NCBI RefSeq assembly: GCF_018614075.1 | Contig: NZ_JAGGOZ010000083.1 | Span: forward strand, 1-64,000 | Direction of reading: 5' to 3' | Length of the DNA stretch: 64,000 bases | Source: Streptomyces sp. ISL-94 | Lineage (GTDB): Bacteria; Actinomycetota; Actinomycetes; Streptomycetales; Streptomycetaceae | In this document: in pieces, positions 22,080 through 31,483 of the stretch | How the letters are laid out: each line of letters begins with the position of its first letter | Numbering within the stretch: the stretch's first letter is position 1 | Notes under the pieces: model-generated | What the model saw: only the letters and a program-made list of their open reading frames with translations | Databases searched by the model: none | What the model was told of the DNA's origin: nothing | Program-made: the position numbers and the translations under genes

Positions 22080-25000
22080 TTAGGAGCGCAGGCGCAGGCC
22101 TCTCGGGGTCGCGTGGAAGCCTGCCGACTCCAGGGCGGCGCCCAGCGGGGAGGTCAGGGCCGGGGTGGCGTTGATGCGCTCCACCGTGAGGGCCGGCAGG
22201 GTGCCCGCGCGGGAGCCGGCGGCGAGGGCCGCGACCGCCGCCGTCAGCCGCGGGTCCCCGGCGTCCGGCCAGGCCAGCAGGGTCTTGCCGCCGCGCTCCA
22301 GGTACAGGGTGAGCTCGCCGTCGACCAGCACCACCAGGGAGCCCGCCTTGCGGCCCGGCTTGTGTGTGGCCCCGGCCGGGGGCTCCGGCCAGGGCAGGGC
22401 CGCGCCGTACGCGTTCGCCGGATCGGCGGCGGCGAGGACCACCGCCGCCAGCGGGGGCGGGGTCCGCTCGGCGGCCCGGAGCCGGTCCACCGCGCCGTCC
22501 ATCGCGAACTGGGCCGCGCCCAGCCCCTCGACCACATAGCCCCGACGGGCCTGGCCGCTGTCCTCGAAGGCCGAGAGGACGCGGTAGACCGCGCTGAAGC
22601 CGCCTTCGATGCCCTCCGCCGCCACCGCGCCCCGCGTCACCACACCGTGCCGGTCCAGCAACGTCCGGGCCAGGGCGTGCGCGCGGTGGGTCGGGTCGGG
22701 TGCCTGTGGCGGGAGGACCGACCAGCGGCCCGAGACCGTGGGCGGGCCGGTGCGGGACACGGTCGCGCCGAGCGTGCCGTACCGGCCGCGGGGGATGGTG
22801 CGCCGGGCCCGGTGCGCCGTGGAGCCCGCGGTGCGGCCCGAGCCGAGCAGCGACCGCAGCGGGGCCAGGGTGTCGTTGGTCAGCCGGCCCGACCAGGCCA
22901 GATCCCACAGCGCCTCGGCGAGGGCCATGTCGGAGGCCTCGGGCAGTCCGGCGGCGCGGACGGAATCGGCGATCTGGCGGAAGAACAGGCCGTACCCGCC
23001 CGAGAGGGAGGCCAGGACCGCCTGGTGGAGGGGGCTCTGCTCCAGCGGGTGCGGCGGGGGCAGGAGCAGCGGGGCCGCCTCGGCCAGGTAGAGGGAGACC
23101 CAGCCGTCCTTGCCGGGGAGGGCGCCGGCGCCCGCCCACACCACCTCGCCGGTGGTGGTCAGCTCGTCCAGCAGGGCCGGGGAGTACCCGCTCACCCGCG
23201 AAGGGAGGATCAGGCGTTCCAGCGCGGAGGCCGGGACCGGCGCTCCCTGGAGCTGCTCGACCGCCCGGGCCAGGCCGTCGATGCCGCGCAGGGCTCCGCC
23301 GAGGTGCTGCCATTGCGGGAGGAAGGTGGCCAGCGAGGTCGGCGGGACCGGCTCCAGCTCCTGGCGCAGCGCGGCCAGGGAGCGGCGGCGGAGCCTGCGC
23401 AGCACTGCCGCGTCGCACCACTCCTGGCCGATGCCCGCCGGATGGAACTCGCCCTGGACCACACGGCCGGCCGCCGCGAGGCGGTGCAGGGCGCCCTCGG
23501 TCACCGCCGCCCCCAGGCCGAAGCGGCCGGCCACGGCGGCCGTCGTGAACGGTCCGTGCGTACGGGCGTACCGGGCGAGGAGATCGCCCAGCGGATCCTT
23601 GACCGGCTCGGTGAAGGCCTCCGGCACACCGACCGGGAGCGCGGTGCCCAGCGCGTCCCGCAGCCGGCCCGCGTCCTCGATCGCCGCCCAGTGGTCCGCG
23701 CCGCCGATCCGGACCCGGATGGCGCGGCGGGCCGCGGACAGCTCGCGCACCCAGGACGCGTCCGCCCCGCGCTCGGCCAGCTCGGCATCCGTCAGCGGGC
23801 CCAGCAGCCGCAGCAGGTCCGCCACCGACTCGGCGTCCTTGGCCCGGCGGTCCTCGGTGCGCCACTGCAGCTCCCGCTCCAGCTCCTCCAGCACCTCCGC
23901 ATCGAGCAGTTCGCGCAGCTCCGCCTGGCCGAGCAGCTCGGCCAGCATGCGGGAGTCCAGCGAGAGCGCCGCCGCCCTGCGCTCGGCGAGGGGCGAGTCC
24001 CCCTCGTAGAGGAACTGGGCGACGTACCCGAAGAGCAACGACCGCGCGAAGGGGGACGGTTCGGGGGTGGTGACCTCGACCAGGCGGACCCGGCGCGCTT
24101 CGATGTCGCCCATCAGCTCGGTCAGGCCGGGCACGTCGAAGACGTCCTGGAGGCATTCGCGTACGGCTTCCAGCACGATCGGGAAGGAGCCGAACTCCGA
24201 GGCCACCTGGAGGAGTTGGGAGGCGCGCTGGCGCTGCTGCCACAAGGGCGTGCGCTTGCCCGGACTGCGCCGCGGCAGCAGCAGGGCGCGGGCCGCGCAC
24301 TCGCGGAACCGGGAGGCGAACAGGGCCGAGCCGCCGACCTGGTCGGTCACGAGCTGGTTGATGTCGCCGTGGTCGAAGGCGACATCGGCCGCGCCGAGCG
24401 GGGCCTGCTCGTCGTCGAACTCGAAGGACTGCACGGCTGCGGGGTCGTGGTCCAGCAGGTCCATGCTGAGCAGGTCGGCGTCGGGGAGGCGGAGCACGAT
24501 CCCGTCATCGGCGTGCATGACCTGCGCGTCCATGCCGTACTTCTCGGCGAGGCGGGCGCTCAGCGCCAGCGCCCACGGGGCGTGCACCTGCGCGCCGAAG
24601 GGGGAGTGGACCACGACCCGCCAGTCGCCGAGCTCGTCGCGGAACCGCTCGACGACGATGGTCCGGTCGTCCGGCACGTGACCGCAGGCCTCGCGCTGCT
24701 CGGCGAGGTAGGCCAGGACGTTCTCGGCGGCCCAGGCGTCCAGGCCGGCCGCCAGCAGGCGCAGGCGGCCGTCCTCCTCGGTCAGGGCTCCGAGCTCGCG
24801 CAGGAACGCGCCGACCGCGCGGCCCAGTTCGAGCGGGCGGCCCAGCTGGTCGCCCTTCCAGAACGGCAGCCGTCCCGGCACCCCGGGCGCCGGGGTGACC
24901 AGGACGCGGTCGCGGGTGATGTCCTCGATCCGCCAGGAGGTGGTGCCGAGGGTGAAGACGTCCCCGACGCGGGACTCGTAGACCATCTCCTCGTCCAGCT

Positions 25001-26675
25001 CGCCGACCCGGCCGCCGCCCTTCTTGGGGTCCGAGCCCGCGAGGAAGACGCCGAAGAGGCCCCGGTCCGGGATGGTGCCGCCCGAGGTCACGGCGAGGCG
25101 CTGGGCCCCGGGCCGGCCGGTGATCGTCCCGGCCACGCGGTCCCACACCACCCGGGGTCTGAGCTCGGCGAACGCGTCCGAGGGATAGCGGCCCGCCAGC
25201 ATGTCGAGGACCGCCGTGAACGCCGACTCGGGCAGCGCCGCGAAGGGCGCCGCCCGACGGACCAGGGCGAGGAGGTCGTCCAGCTGCCAGGTGTCCATGG
25301 CGGTCATCGCCACGAGCTGCTGGGCGAGGACGTCGAGGGGGTTGGAGGGGATCCGCAGGGACTCGATCGACCCGGTGCGCATCCGCTCGGTGACCACGGC
25401 CGCCTGCACCAGGTCGCCCCGGTACTTGGGGAAGACCACACCGGTGGAGACCGCGCCCACCTGGTGCCCGGCCCGGCCCACGCGCTGGAGCCCGGAGGCC
25501 ACCGACGGCGGGGACTCCACCTGGACCACCAGGTCCACCGCGCCCATGTCGATGCCCAGCTCCAGGCTGGAGGTGGCGACCACGGCGGGCAGCCGGCCCG
25601 CCTTCAGATCCTCCTCCACCAGCGCCCGCTGCTCCTTGGACACCGAGCCGTGGTGCGCGCGGGCCAGCAGCGGCGGGGCGCCGTGGGCGGCGCCCGACTG
25701 GGCCATGATCTCGGCCGGGGGCGGTGCCCCGTCGGCCAACTGCTCGCCGGTCGCGCGTTCGTACGCGATCTCGTTGAGCCGGTTGCACAGCCGCTCGGCG
25801 AGGCGCCGGGAGTTGGCGAACACGATCGTCGAGCGGTGGGCCTGGACCAGATCGGCGATCCGCTCCTCCACATGAGGCCAGATGGACGGCTTGTCGCCGC
25901 CCTCCTTGCCTTCGGTGGCCGGGGAGCCGCCCAACTCGCCCATGTCCTGCACGGGGACGACCACCGACAGGTCGAACTCCTTGGTCGACGGAGGCTGGAC
26001 GATCTCCACCTTGCCGCGCGGCGCGAGGTACCGGGCGACTTCGTCCACCGGCCGGACCGTCGCCGACAGGCCGATCCGGCGCGCCGGGCGCGGCAGCAGC
26101 TCGTCCAGCCGCTCCAAGGAGAGCGCGAGGTGGGCGCCGCGCTTGGTCCCGGCGACCGCGTGCACCTCGTCCAGGATCACGGTCTCGATCCCGGCCAGGG
26201 CTTCCCGGGCGGCCGAGGTCAGCATCAGGAAGAGGGACTCCGGAGTGGTGATGAGGATGTCCGGCGGCCGGGTGGCCAGCGCCCGCCGCTCGGCCGGCGG
26301 GGTGTCCCCGGAGCGGATACCGACCCGGATCTCCGGCTCGGGCAGCCCGAGCCGTACGGACTCCTGGCGGATGCCGGTCAGCGGGCTGCGGAGATTGCGC
26401 TCCACGTCCACGGCCAAGGCCTTCAGCGGCGATACGTACAGCACCCGGCAGCGCTTCCTGGGCTCGGCCGGCGGCGGGGTCGAGGCCAGCTGGTCGAGGG
26501 CGGCGAGGAAGGCGGCCAGGGTCTTGCCGGAGCCGGTGGGCGCCACGACCAGCACGTCCGAGCCCGCCCCGATCGCCCGCCAGGCGCCCTCCTGGGCGGA
26601 AGTGGGCTCGACGAAGGCCCCCGTGAACCAGGAGCGGGTCGCGGGGGAGAACGATTCGAGCGCGGAGCCGGACAT
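22080..26675 (-). CDS. lhr: Lhr-type ATP-dependent DNA helicase
   Basis: A 1531-residue superfamily 2 helicase. Motor motifs: Walker A APTGSGKT (45-52), DEVH box (ILDEVHAV), SATV, TSSLELGID and QRVGRAGH, followed by the Lhr winged-helix and beta-barrel core. A long C-terminal region (about residues 870-1531) matches the Lhr-CTD found in actinobacterial and E. coli Lhr, consistent with a DNA-repair role. The ATG at 26675 is preferred; GTG 26726 would add a short, unlike leader. The nearby nei gene is a frequent neighbour of lhr in actinobacteria. Confidence 0.93.
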   Translation of the reverse strand: MSGSALESFSPATRSWFTGAFVEPTSAQEGAWRAIGAGSDVLVVAPTGSGKTLAAFLAALDQLASTPPPAEPRKRCRVLYVSPLKALAVDVERNLRSPLTGIRQESVRLGLPEPEIRVGIRSGDTPPAERRALATRPPDILITTPESLFLMLTSAAREALAGIETVILDEVHAVAGTKRGAHLALSLERLDELLPRPARRIGLSATVRPVDEVARYLAPRGKVEIVQPPSTKEFDLSVVVPVQDMGELGGSPATEGKEGGDKPSIWPHVEERIADLVQAHRSTIVFANSRRLAERLCNRLNEIAYERATGEQLADGAPPPAEIMAQSGAAHGAPPLLARAHHGSVSKEQRALVEEDLKAGRLPAVVATSSLELGIDMGAVDLVVQVESPPSVASGLQRVGRAGHQVGAVSTGVVFPKYRGDLVQAAVVTERMRTGSIESLRIPSNPLDVLAQQLVAMTAMDTWQLDDLLALVRRAAPFAALPESAFTAVLDMLAGRYPSDAFAELRPRVVWDRVAGTITGRPGAQRLAVTSGGTIPDRGLFGVFLAGSDPKKGGGRVGELDEEMVYESRVGDVFTLGTTSWRIEDITRDRVLVTPAPGVPGRLPFWKGDQLGRPLELGRAVGAFLRELGALTEEDGRLRLLAAGLDAWAAENVLAYLAEQREACGHVPDDRTIVVERFRDELGDWRVVVHSPFGAQVHAPWALALSARLAEKYGMDAQVMHADDGIVLRLPDADLLSMDLLDHDPAAVQSFEFDDEQAPLGAADVAFDHGDINQLVTDQVGGSALFASRFRECAARALLLPRRSPGKRTPLWQQRQRASQLLQVASEFGSFPIVLEAVRECLQDVFDVPGLTELMGDIEARRVRLVEVTTPEPSPFARSLLFGYVAQFLYEGDSPLAERRAAALSLDSRMLAELLGQAELRELLDAEVLEELERELQWRTEDRRAKDAESVADLLRLLGPLTDAELAERGADASWVRELSAARRAIRVRIGGADHWAAIEDAGRLRDALGTALPVGVPEAFTEPVKDPLGDLLARYARTHGPFTTAAVAGRFGLGAAVTEGALHRLAAAGRVVQGEFHPAGIGQEWCDAAVLRRLRRRSLAALRQELEPVPPTSLATFLPQWQHLGGALRGIDGLARAVEQLQGAPVPASALERLILPSRVSGYSPALLDELTTTGEVVWAGAGALPGKDGWVSLYLAEAAPLLLPPPHPLEQSPLHQAVLASLSGGYGLFFRQIADSVRAAGLPEASDMALAEALWDLAWSGRLTNDTLAPLRSLLGSGRTAGSTAHRARRTIPRGRYGTLGATVSRTGPPTVSGRWSVLPPQAPDPTHRAHALARTLLDRHGVVTRGAVAAEGIEGGFSAVYRVLSAFEDSGQARRGYVVEGLGAAQFAMDGAVDRLRAAERTPPPLAAVVLAAADPANAYGAALPWPEPPAGATHKPGRKAGSLVVLVDGELTLYLERGGKTLLAWPDAGDPRLTAAVAALAAGSRAGTLPALTVERINATPALTSPLGAALESAGFHATPRGLRLRS

Positions 26676-26755
26676 GCCCCCATCCTGCACCCCGGCACTG
26701 ACAACGGGCCGGACCTGCGAGAACACCCCTGCCCGGAGGGGCGCAGAATGGGGAG

Positions 26756-27697
26756 ATGGGGACGACGGGGAAGGACGGGGCCGAGGTGCGCCGCGCCGGC
26801 CGGGAGAGCCGGGAAGGCCGGGGCGACCGGGAGTGGGCCCGGCACTGGCAGTACCCCGAGCTGCCCGGACTGGACCTGCTGCGCGCCCACTACGTACGCC
26901 ACACCTTCCCGCGCCACGCCCACGAGGGCTACGTCATCGCGGCCGTCACCGGCGGCATCGAGGAGATCGGGCTCCCCGGCGGCACCGTACGGGCCGGGCC
27001 GGGCACCGTCGTCCTGATCAACCCCGAGGTGGCGCACACCGCGCGCGCAGGAGTGCCCGAGGGCTGGGCGTACGCCACGCTCTACCCCTCCCGCGAGCTG
27101 ATCACCGAGGTCGCCGCCGAGATCGGCACCCTGCGCGGCACCCCCGGTTTCACCGCCGACATGGTCGCCGACCCGCAGGGCTCCCAGGTGATCACCGAGG
27201 TCCACCGGGCCGCCGAGGCCGGGAACGCGCTGGCCGCCGACACGCTGCTGCGCGGCGTGGTGGCGCGGATGCTCAGCCGGCACGCGGGCCCGCTGCCCGC
27301 CCGTACGGTACGGCGCGCGGGCGCCGCCGACGCCGAGCGGGCCCGGAGCGTACTGGAGGGCCGGATGGCCGAGCCGCCGTCGCTGGAACAGCTCGCGGCG
27401 GAGCTGGGGACGAGCCCCTTCGCCCTGCTGCGGGCCTTCCGGGAGCGGTACGGGATGCCGCCGCACACCTGGCTGACCGACGCCCGGGTCCGGCGGGCCC
27501 GGCGGCTGCTCGACGCGGGCACCCCGCCCGCGGAGGCGGCCGTCGCCGTCGGCTTCACCGACCAGCCCCACCTGAACCGGCACTTCACCCGGATCGTGGG
27601 CGTGCCGCCGGGCGCGTACCGCATGGAACGGGGACGGGCCGGCGGGACGAGGTCCCGTGACCGTGCCGCGGGCCCGGATGCGGCCGGCCGCGCGTGA
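26756..27697 (+). CDS. AraC-family transcriptional regulator
   Basis: A 313-residue regulator with an N-terminal cupin ligand domain (about 45-170, HTFPRHAHEGYVIAAV) and a C-terminal pair of AraC helix-turn-helices (about 200-295, LEQLAAELGTSPFALLRAFRERYG and AAVAVGFTDQPHLNRHF). It is divergent from lhr and directly upstream of azlC-azlD in the same direction, so it probably controls that exporter; in other bacteria AraC-type genes often accompany azlCD. No clear Shine-Dalgarno sequence precedes ATG 26756. Confidence 0.88.
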   Translation: MGTTGKDGAEVRRAGRESREGRGDREWARHWQYPELPGLDLLRAHYVRHTFPRHAHEGYVIAAVTGGIEEIGLPGGTVRAGPGTVVLINPEVAHTARAGVPEGWAYATLYPSRELITEVAAEIGTLRGTPGFTADMVADPQGSQVITEVHRAAEAGNALAADTLLRGVVARMLSRHAGPLPARTVRRAGAADAERARSVLEGRMAEPPSLEQLAAELGTSPFALLRAFRERYGMPPHTWLTDARVRRARRLLDAGTPPAEAAVAVGFTDQPHLNRHFTRIVGVPPGAYRMERGRAGGTRSRDRAAGPDAAGRA

Positions 27698-27705
27698 CGG
27701 TGGGC

Positions 27706-27835
27706 GCGGGAGGGTGACTGCGTGCCGGTGGCGCGGGCCGGGGACTGCGGGACGGTGACTGCGTGCCGGTGCCGCGGGACGGGGAGTGCGGGACGGTGAC
27801 TGCGTGCCGGTGCCGCGGGACGGTGAGTCCGTGAC
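27706..27835 (+). repeat. 41-bp tandem repeat between AraC and azlC
   Basis: Three copies of a 41-bp unit beginning near GGTGACTGCGTGCCGGTG at 27713, 27754 and 27795. After the third copy the sequence becomes shorter GC-rich repeats up to about 27890. The array sits between the regulator and its likely target operon. Confidence 0.85.
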
Positions 27836-27949
27836 GGCGAGCGCGGGACGCACGCCGGGCGCACACCGAGCGCACGCCGGGCGCGCGCAAGAACGTACAA
27901 GACCCGGCCGCCTCGCCCTGCGTAGTTTCGGGGCGTGGGAGAACATCAG

Positions 27950-28651
27950 ATGGTGATACAGGAGACCCCCGAGGGGGTCGCCGCCGAGCGGCCGCGGGCC
28001 GCTGTCGTCCGGGACGCGCTCGGGGTCGGGGTGGCCGTCGGGCTGTCCGGGTTCGCATTCGGGGTGACCGCGGCCGGGGCGGGGATCAGCGTGGCGCAGG
28101 CCTGCGTACTGAGCCTGCTCGTCTTCACCGGCGCCTCGCAGTTCGCGCTGGTCGGGGCTCTGGCGGCCGGCGGGAACCCGTTCACGGCCGCCGCCGGGGC
28201 CTTCTTCCTCGGGACGCGGAACGCCTTCTACGGGCTGCGGCTGTCGCAGCTGCTCGCCCTGCCGCGCGCCCTGCGGCCCTTCGCCGCGCACTGGGTGATC
28301 GACGAGACCACCGCCGTGGCACTGGCGCAGTCCGACCGGAAGTCGGCCCGCCTCGGGTTCGGCGTCACCGGGCTCAGCCTGTACGTGCTGTGGAACCTCA
28401 CCACCCTGCTGGGCGCGCTCGGCGCCGAGGCCATCGGCGACACCTCCGCGTGGGGGCTGGACGCCGCCGGCCCCGCCGTGTTCCTGGCGCTGCTCGCGCC
28501 GATGCTGAAGACCTCCACCGAGCGGGCGGTCGCCGCCCTCGCGCTCGTCCTCGGGCTCGGCTTCCTGCCCGTGCTGCCCGCCGGAGTGCCCGTACTGATC
28601 GCCGCGCTGGCCGCGCCGGCCGTGCTGTGGATGAAGGGACGCCGCTCGTGA
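27950..28651 (+). CDS. azlC: AzlC-family branched-chain amino acid exporter, large subunit
   Basis: A membrane protein of about 233 residues with five or more hydrophobic segments and the AzlC pattern (FTGASQFALVGALAAGGNPF; FLGTRNAFYGLRLS). With AzlD it forms a two-component exporter for branched-chain amino acids or analogues. ATG 27950 has GGGAG eight bases upstream. A GTG at 27935 is also possible and would have TAGTTT six bases before it, a leaderless arrangement. The gene overlaps azlD by four bases (GTGA). Confidence 0.85.
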   Translation: MVIQETPEGVAAERPRAAVVRDALGVGVAVGLSGFAFGVTAAGAGISVAQACVLSLLVFTGASQFALVGALAAGGNPFTAAAGAFFLGTRNAFYGLRLSQLLALPRALRPFAAHWVIDETTAVALAQSDRKSARLGFGVTGLSLYVLWNLTTLLGALGAEAIGDTSAWGLDAAGPAVFLALLAPMLKTSTERAVAALALVLGLGFLPVLPAGVPVLIAALAAPAVLWMKGRRS

Positions 28652-28956
28652 ACGTCTGGATCGCCATCGGGCTCACGGTCGTCGGCTGCTACGCCGTCAA
28701 GCTCGCCGGGCTGCTCGTCCCCGCCGGGGCCCTGGAACGGCCGCTGGTGCGCCGCCTCGCCGCCCTGCTGCCGGTCGCACTGCTCGCCGCGCTCACCGCC
28801 CAGCAGACCTTCAGCACCGGGCACGCCCTCGTCCTGGACGCCCGCGCCGCCGGGCTCGCGGCCGCCGCGATCGCCCTGCTGCTGCGAGCCCCGTTCCTGC
28901 TGGTCGTCGCGGCCGCCGTCGCCGTCACCGCGGGTGTCCGGGCCCTGGGCGGCTAG
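28648..28956 (+). CDS. azlD: AzlD-family exporter small subunit
   Basis: A 102-residue membrane protein with about four hydrophobic helices, the normal size for AzlD, the obligate partner of AzlC. It starts with GTG overlapping the azlC stop, so the two are translationally coupled. Its last 32 bases overlap the 3' end of the convergent alpha-toroid gene. Confidence 0.85.
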   Translation: MNVWIAIGLTVVGCYAVKLAGLLVPAGALERPLVRRLAALLPVALLAALTAQQTFSTGHALVLDARAAGLAAAAIALLLRAPFLLVVAAAVAVTAGVRALGG

Positions 28957-29890
28957 CCGGGCCGAGCGGGCGGCCGTACGCCCGCAGGGTGAGCAGGGCC
29001 TCCAGGGTCGCGATCGGGCGCCGCTCCAGCGCGCTGCCCGGCGCCCAGGCCCGGCGGCGCACCGGCCAGCCGCCGTCCGCCTGCTGCTCGGCGGCCAGGA
29101 AGTCCAGCGAGCGGCGCAGCTCCTCGTCGGTGAACCAGCTCCGGGCCAGCGACTCCGGCCGCCGCGCGAAGTCGTGCGGGTACAGCTGCTCGCCCGGCGC
29201 GTAGCCGGGGGCCGGCGGGTACGCGTGCCGCCGCCGCGGATCCAGCACCACGAGCCGCTGCTCGCGCACGAGCCGACCCAGCCGGTCCGCGGCCGCCACC
29301 GCGCGGGCCCGGTCGGAGGAGCCGTCGAGGAAGGCCACCGCGCTCTGGACCTCGTACGGATGCGAGCGGCGCAGGCCCTCGACCCGGTCCCAGCAGAAGT
29401 CCGTGGCCCGGAACAGCCAGGCGTGCCAGATCCGGTTGCGGTGCAGGACGCCCACGACCGGGCCCGTGGCCAGCAGCTCGCCCGGCGGGTCGTCGAAGAC
29501 CGGGTGGTAGGGCGCCACGGGGTAGCCGCGCGGGGCGGGGAAGACCACCGGAAGCGCCCCGTCCGGGGTGGAGACCCGGGTCAGGTGGCGGCAGAGCCGC
29601 TCGATGCGCTGACCGGCGCAGCGGCCCAGGCTGTCCAGGACGCGCAGCGCGTGCGCGGTGTGCAGGGGCTGGCTGAGCGGGCCGCGCAGGTCCGGATCGA
29701 GCGCGTGCCCGTAGCCGCCGTCGCCGTTGAGGTAGGAGCAGAGGGCGGTGTCCACCGCATCGGCGTCCCCGCCGAGGAAGTGGAACGCGAACCGCCGCTG
29801 CTCCAGCACGCGGGCCGTGAGCCAGATGAACTGCTCGGCGCGGGCCAGCGGGGCCGGGGCCGCCGACGAGGGGGCTTCGTCTCCAGGCAT
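28925..29890 (-). CDS. hypothetical protein with prenyltransferase/squalene-cyclase-like repeats
   Basis: A 321-residue protein with QW/terpenoid-cyclase-like alpha-toroid features, for example LNGDGGYGHALDPDLRG and AEQQADGGWPVRRRAW, and repeated helical segments. Catalytic DxDD or DxD cyclase motifs are not evident, so it may be a non-catalytic or differently acting toroid protein. The ATG at 29890 is preceded by TACGGT seven bases upstream, suggesting a leaderless start. It overlaps azlD tail to tail by 32 bases. Confidence 0.7.
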   Translation of the reverse strand: MPGDEAPSSAAPAPLARAEQFIWLTARVLEQRRFAFHFLGGDADAVDTALCSYLNGDGGYGHALDPDLRGPLSQPLHTAHALRVLDSLGRCAGQRIERLCRHLTRVSTPDGALPVVFPAPRGYPVAPYHPVFDDPPGELLATGPVVGVLHRNRIWHAWLFRATDFCWDRVEGLRRSHPYEVQSAVAFLDGSSDRARAVAAADRLGRLVREQRLVVLDPRRRHAYPPAPGYAPGEQLYPHDFARRPESLARSWFTDEELRRSLDFLAAEQQADGGWPVRRRAWAPGSALERRPIATLEALLTLRAYGRPLGPASRPGPGHPR

Positions 29891-29971
29891 GCGAGAAACC
29901 GTAGGGCGCCGTGATGCGGCGAGGGGGGACGAACGGGGCGGGTGCACTCTCCGGAGCTGGATACTGGCCTC

Positions 29972-30166
29972 ATGCGGTTGACGATTTTCTGGGAGCGGAT
30001 GGCGGAGCACTTCGGTGAGGGCTACGCCGACTCCTTCGCACGCGACCACGTCATGACGGAGCTGGGCGGACGGACCGTCCACCAGGCACTGGACGCGGGC
30101 TGGGAGGCCAAGGACGTGTGGCGGGCGGTGTGTTCGGCGATGGACGTGCCGGCCGAGCGGCGCTGA
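29972..30166 (+). CDS. DUF3046 family small protein
   Basis: A 64-residue protein (RLTIFWERMAEHFGEGYADSF ... LGGRTVHQALDAGW) of the actinobacterial DUF3046 family, commonly encoded near recA. It is short, acidic and probably soluble; the function is unknown. ATG 29972 is chosen because similarity begins there; GATACT lies six bases upstream and no Shine-Dalgarno sequence is in range. An in-frame start at 29942 would add ten residues. Confidence 0.8.
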   Translation: MRLTIFWERMAEHFGEGYADSFARDHVMTELGGRTVHQALDAGWEAKDVWRAVCSAMDVPAERR

Positions 30167-30247
30167 GCTGCGTGCTGAGCCGCGCTGGACGGCGCTGAGC
30201 TGGGCCGCTTTTACGGTACGGGCCCCCGGTGGGCCAGACTTGGCCGT

Positions 30248-31483
30248 GTGGCAGCCACTGATGAGACGAACGACCGGCCCGAAGGACCCCAGGGGGCTGC
30301 GGAAGCGACGCCGGCCTGGCCGGCCGACCCGGCCCGCGTCGCAGGCCCACCCGGGGGCGGCAGGCCCGCGGCCGGGGGCGGAGCGGAGGCGCGGATGCCG
30401 CGATGGCTGCCGCGCGCCGTGGTGCTCGTACTGGCCCTGGTCGCCTGTTTCCAGCTCGGCAGCTGGGCCTTCCACCAGTTGATCGGGCTGCTGATCAACA
30501 TCCTGATCGCGTTCTTCCTCGCCCTCGCGATCGAGCCGGCGGTGTCCCGGATGGCGGCCCGCGGAATGCGCCGCGGGCTCGCCACCTTCCTGGTGTTCCT
30601 CGGGGTGTTCGCCGCGGGCGCCGGCTTCCTCACACTGCTCGGCTCGATGCTCGCCGGGCAGATCATCGAGATGGTGGAAGGCTTCCCGCGCTACTTCGAC
30701 TCGGTGATCGACTCGATCAACCGCACCTTCCACACCGACCTGTCCCGGCTGGAGATCCAGGACAGCCTGCTGCGCTCCGACTGGCTGCGCAAGTACGTGC
30801 AGAACAGCGCGACCGGCGTGCTCGACGTGTCCACCACCGTGCTCGGCGGACTCTTCAAGCTGCTGACGATCGGGCTGTTCTCCTTCTACTTCGCCGCCGA
30901 CGGGCCGCGGCTGCGGCGCGCGCTGTGCTCCGTACTGCCGCCCGCGAAGCAGTCCGAGGTGCTGCGCGCCTGGGAGATCGCCGTCACCAAGACCGGCGGC
31001 TACCTCTACTCGCGCGGCCTGATGGCGCTCATCTCCGGCGTCGCGCACTACATCGTGCTGGTGATCCTCGGAGTGCCGTACGCGCCCGCGCTCGCCGTGT
31101 GGGTGGGCCTGGTCTCCCAGTTCATCCCCACCATCGGCACCTATCTCGCGGGCGCGCTGCCGATGCTGATCGCCTTCACCGTCAACCCCTGGTACGCGCT
31201 GTACGTCCTCGGCTTCGTGGTGATCTACCAGCAGTTCGAGAACTACGTCCTCCAGCCGAAGCTGACCTCGAAGACGGTGGACATCCACCCCGCGGTGGCC
31301 TTCGGCTCGGTGATCGCGGGCACGGCCCTGCTGGGCGCGGTCGGGGCGCTCGTCGCGATCCCGGCCGTCGCCACGCTGCAGGCGTTCCTCGGTGCGTACG
31401 TGAAGCGGTACGAGCTGACGCGGGACGCGGAGTCGTCTACTTCCCGTCCGCGCCGCCGAGTACGACTGCCAAGGTTTCGCTGA
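30248..31483 (+). CDS. AI-2E family transporter (YdgG/PerM-like permease)
   Basis: A 411-residue membrane protein with a Gly/Pro/Ala-rich cytosolic N-terminus (about 1-50) and about eight transmembrane helices. It carries the family pattern near FIPTIGTYLAGALPM and QQFENYVLQPKL. Members export small molecules (some AI-2, others sodium or unknown). GTG 30248 follows CAGACT by seven bases. Its last 47 bases overlap the convergent HTH/Clp-N gene. Confidence 0.85.
   Translation: MAATDETNDRPEGPQGAAEATPAWPADPARVAGPPGGGRPAAGGGAEARMPRWLPRAVVLVLALVACFQLGSWAFHQLIGLLINILIAFFLALAIEPAVSRMAARGMRRGLATFLVFLGVFAAGAGFLTLLGSMLAGQIIEMVEGFPRYFDSVIDSINRTFHTDLSRLEIQDSLLRSDWLRKYVQNSATGVLDVSTTVLGGLFKLLTIGLFSFYFAADGPRLRRALCSVLPPAKQSEVLRAWEIAVTKTGGYLYSRGLMALISGVAHYIVLVILGVPYAPALAVWVGLVSQFIPTIGTYLAGALPMLIAFTVNPWYALYVLGFVVIYQQFENYVLQPKLTSKTVDIHPAVAFGSVIAGTALLGAVGALVAIPAVATLQAFLGAYVKRYELTRDAESSTSRPRRRVRLPRFR

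Noticed and set aside
26730..26756. Leaderless promoter for the AraC gene
   Set aside because: CAGAAT lies six bases before ATG, but no acceptable -35 hexamer is found at 16-19 bases.
22113..27017. 1634-codon plus-strand frame opposite lhr
   Set aside because: Shadow of the lhr coding frame; Gly/Arg/Gln-rich with no domain.
27706..27835. Possible CRISPR array
   Set aside because: Units are full tandem copies of 41 bp without spacers.
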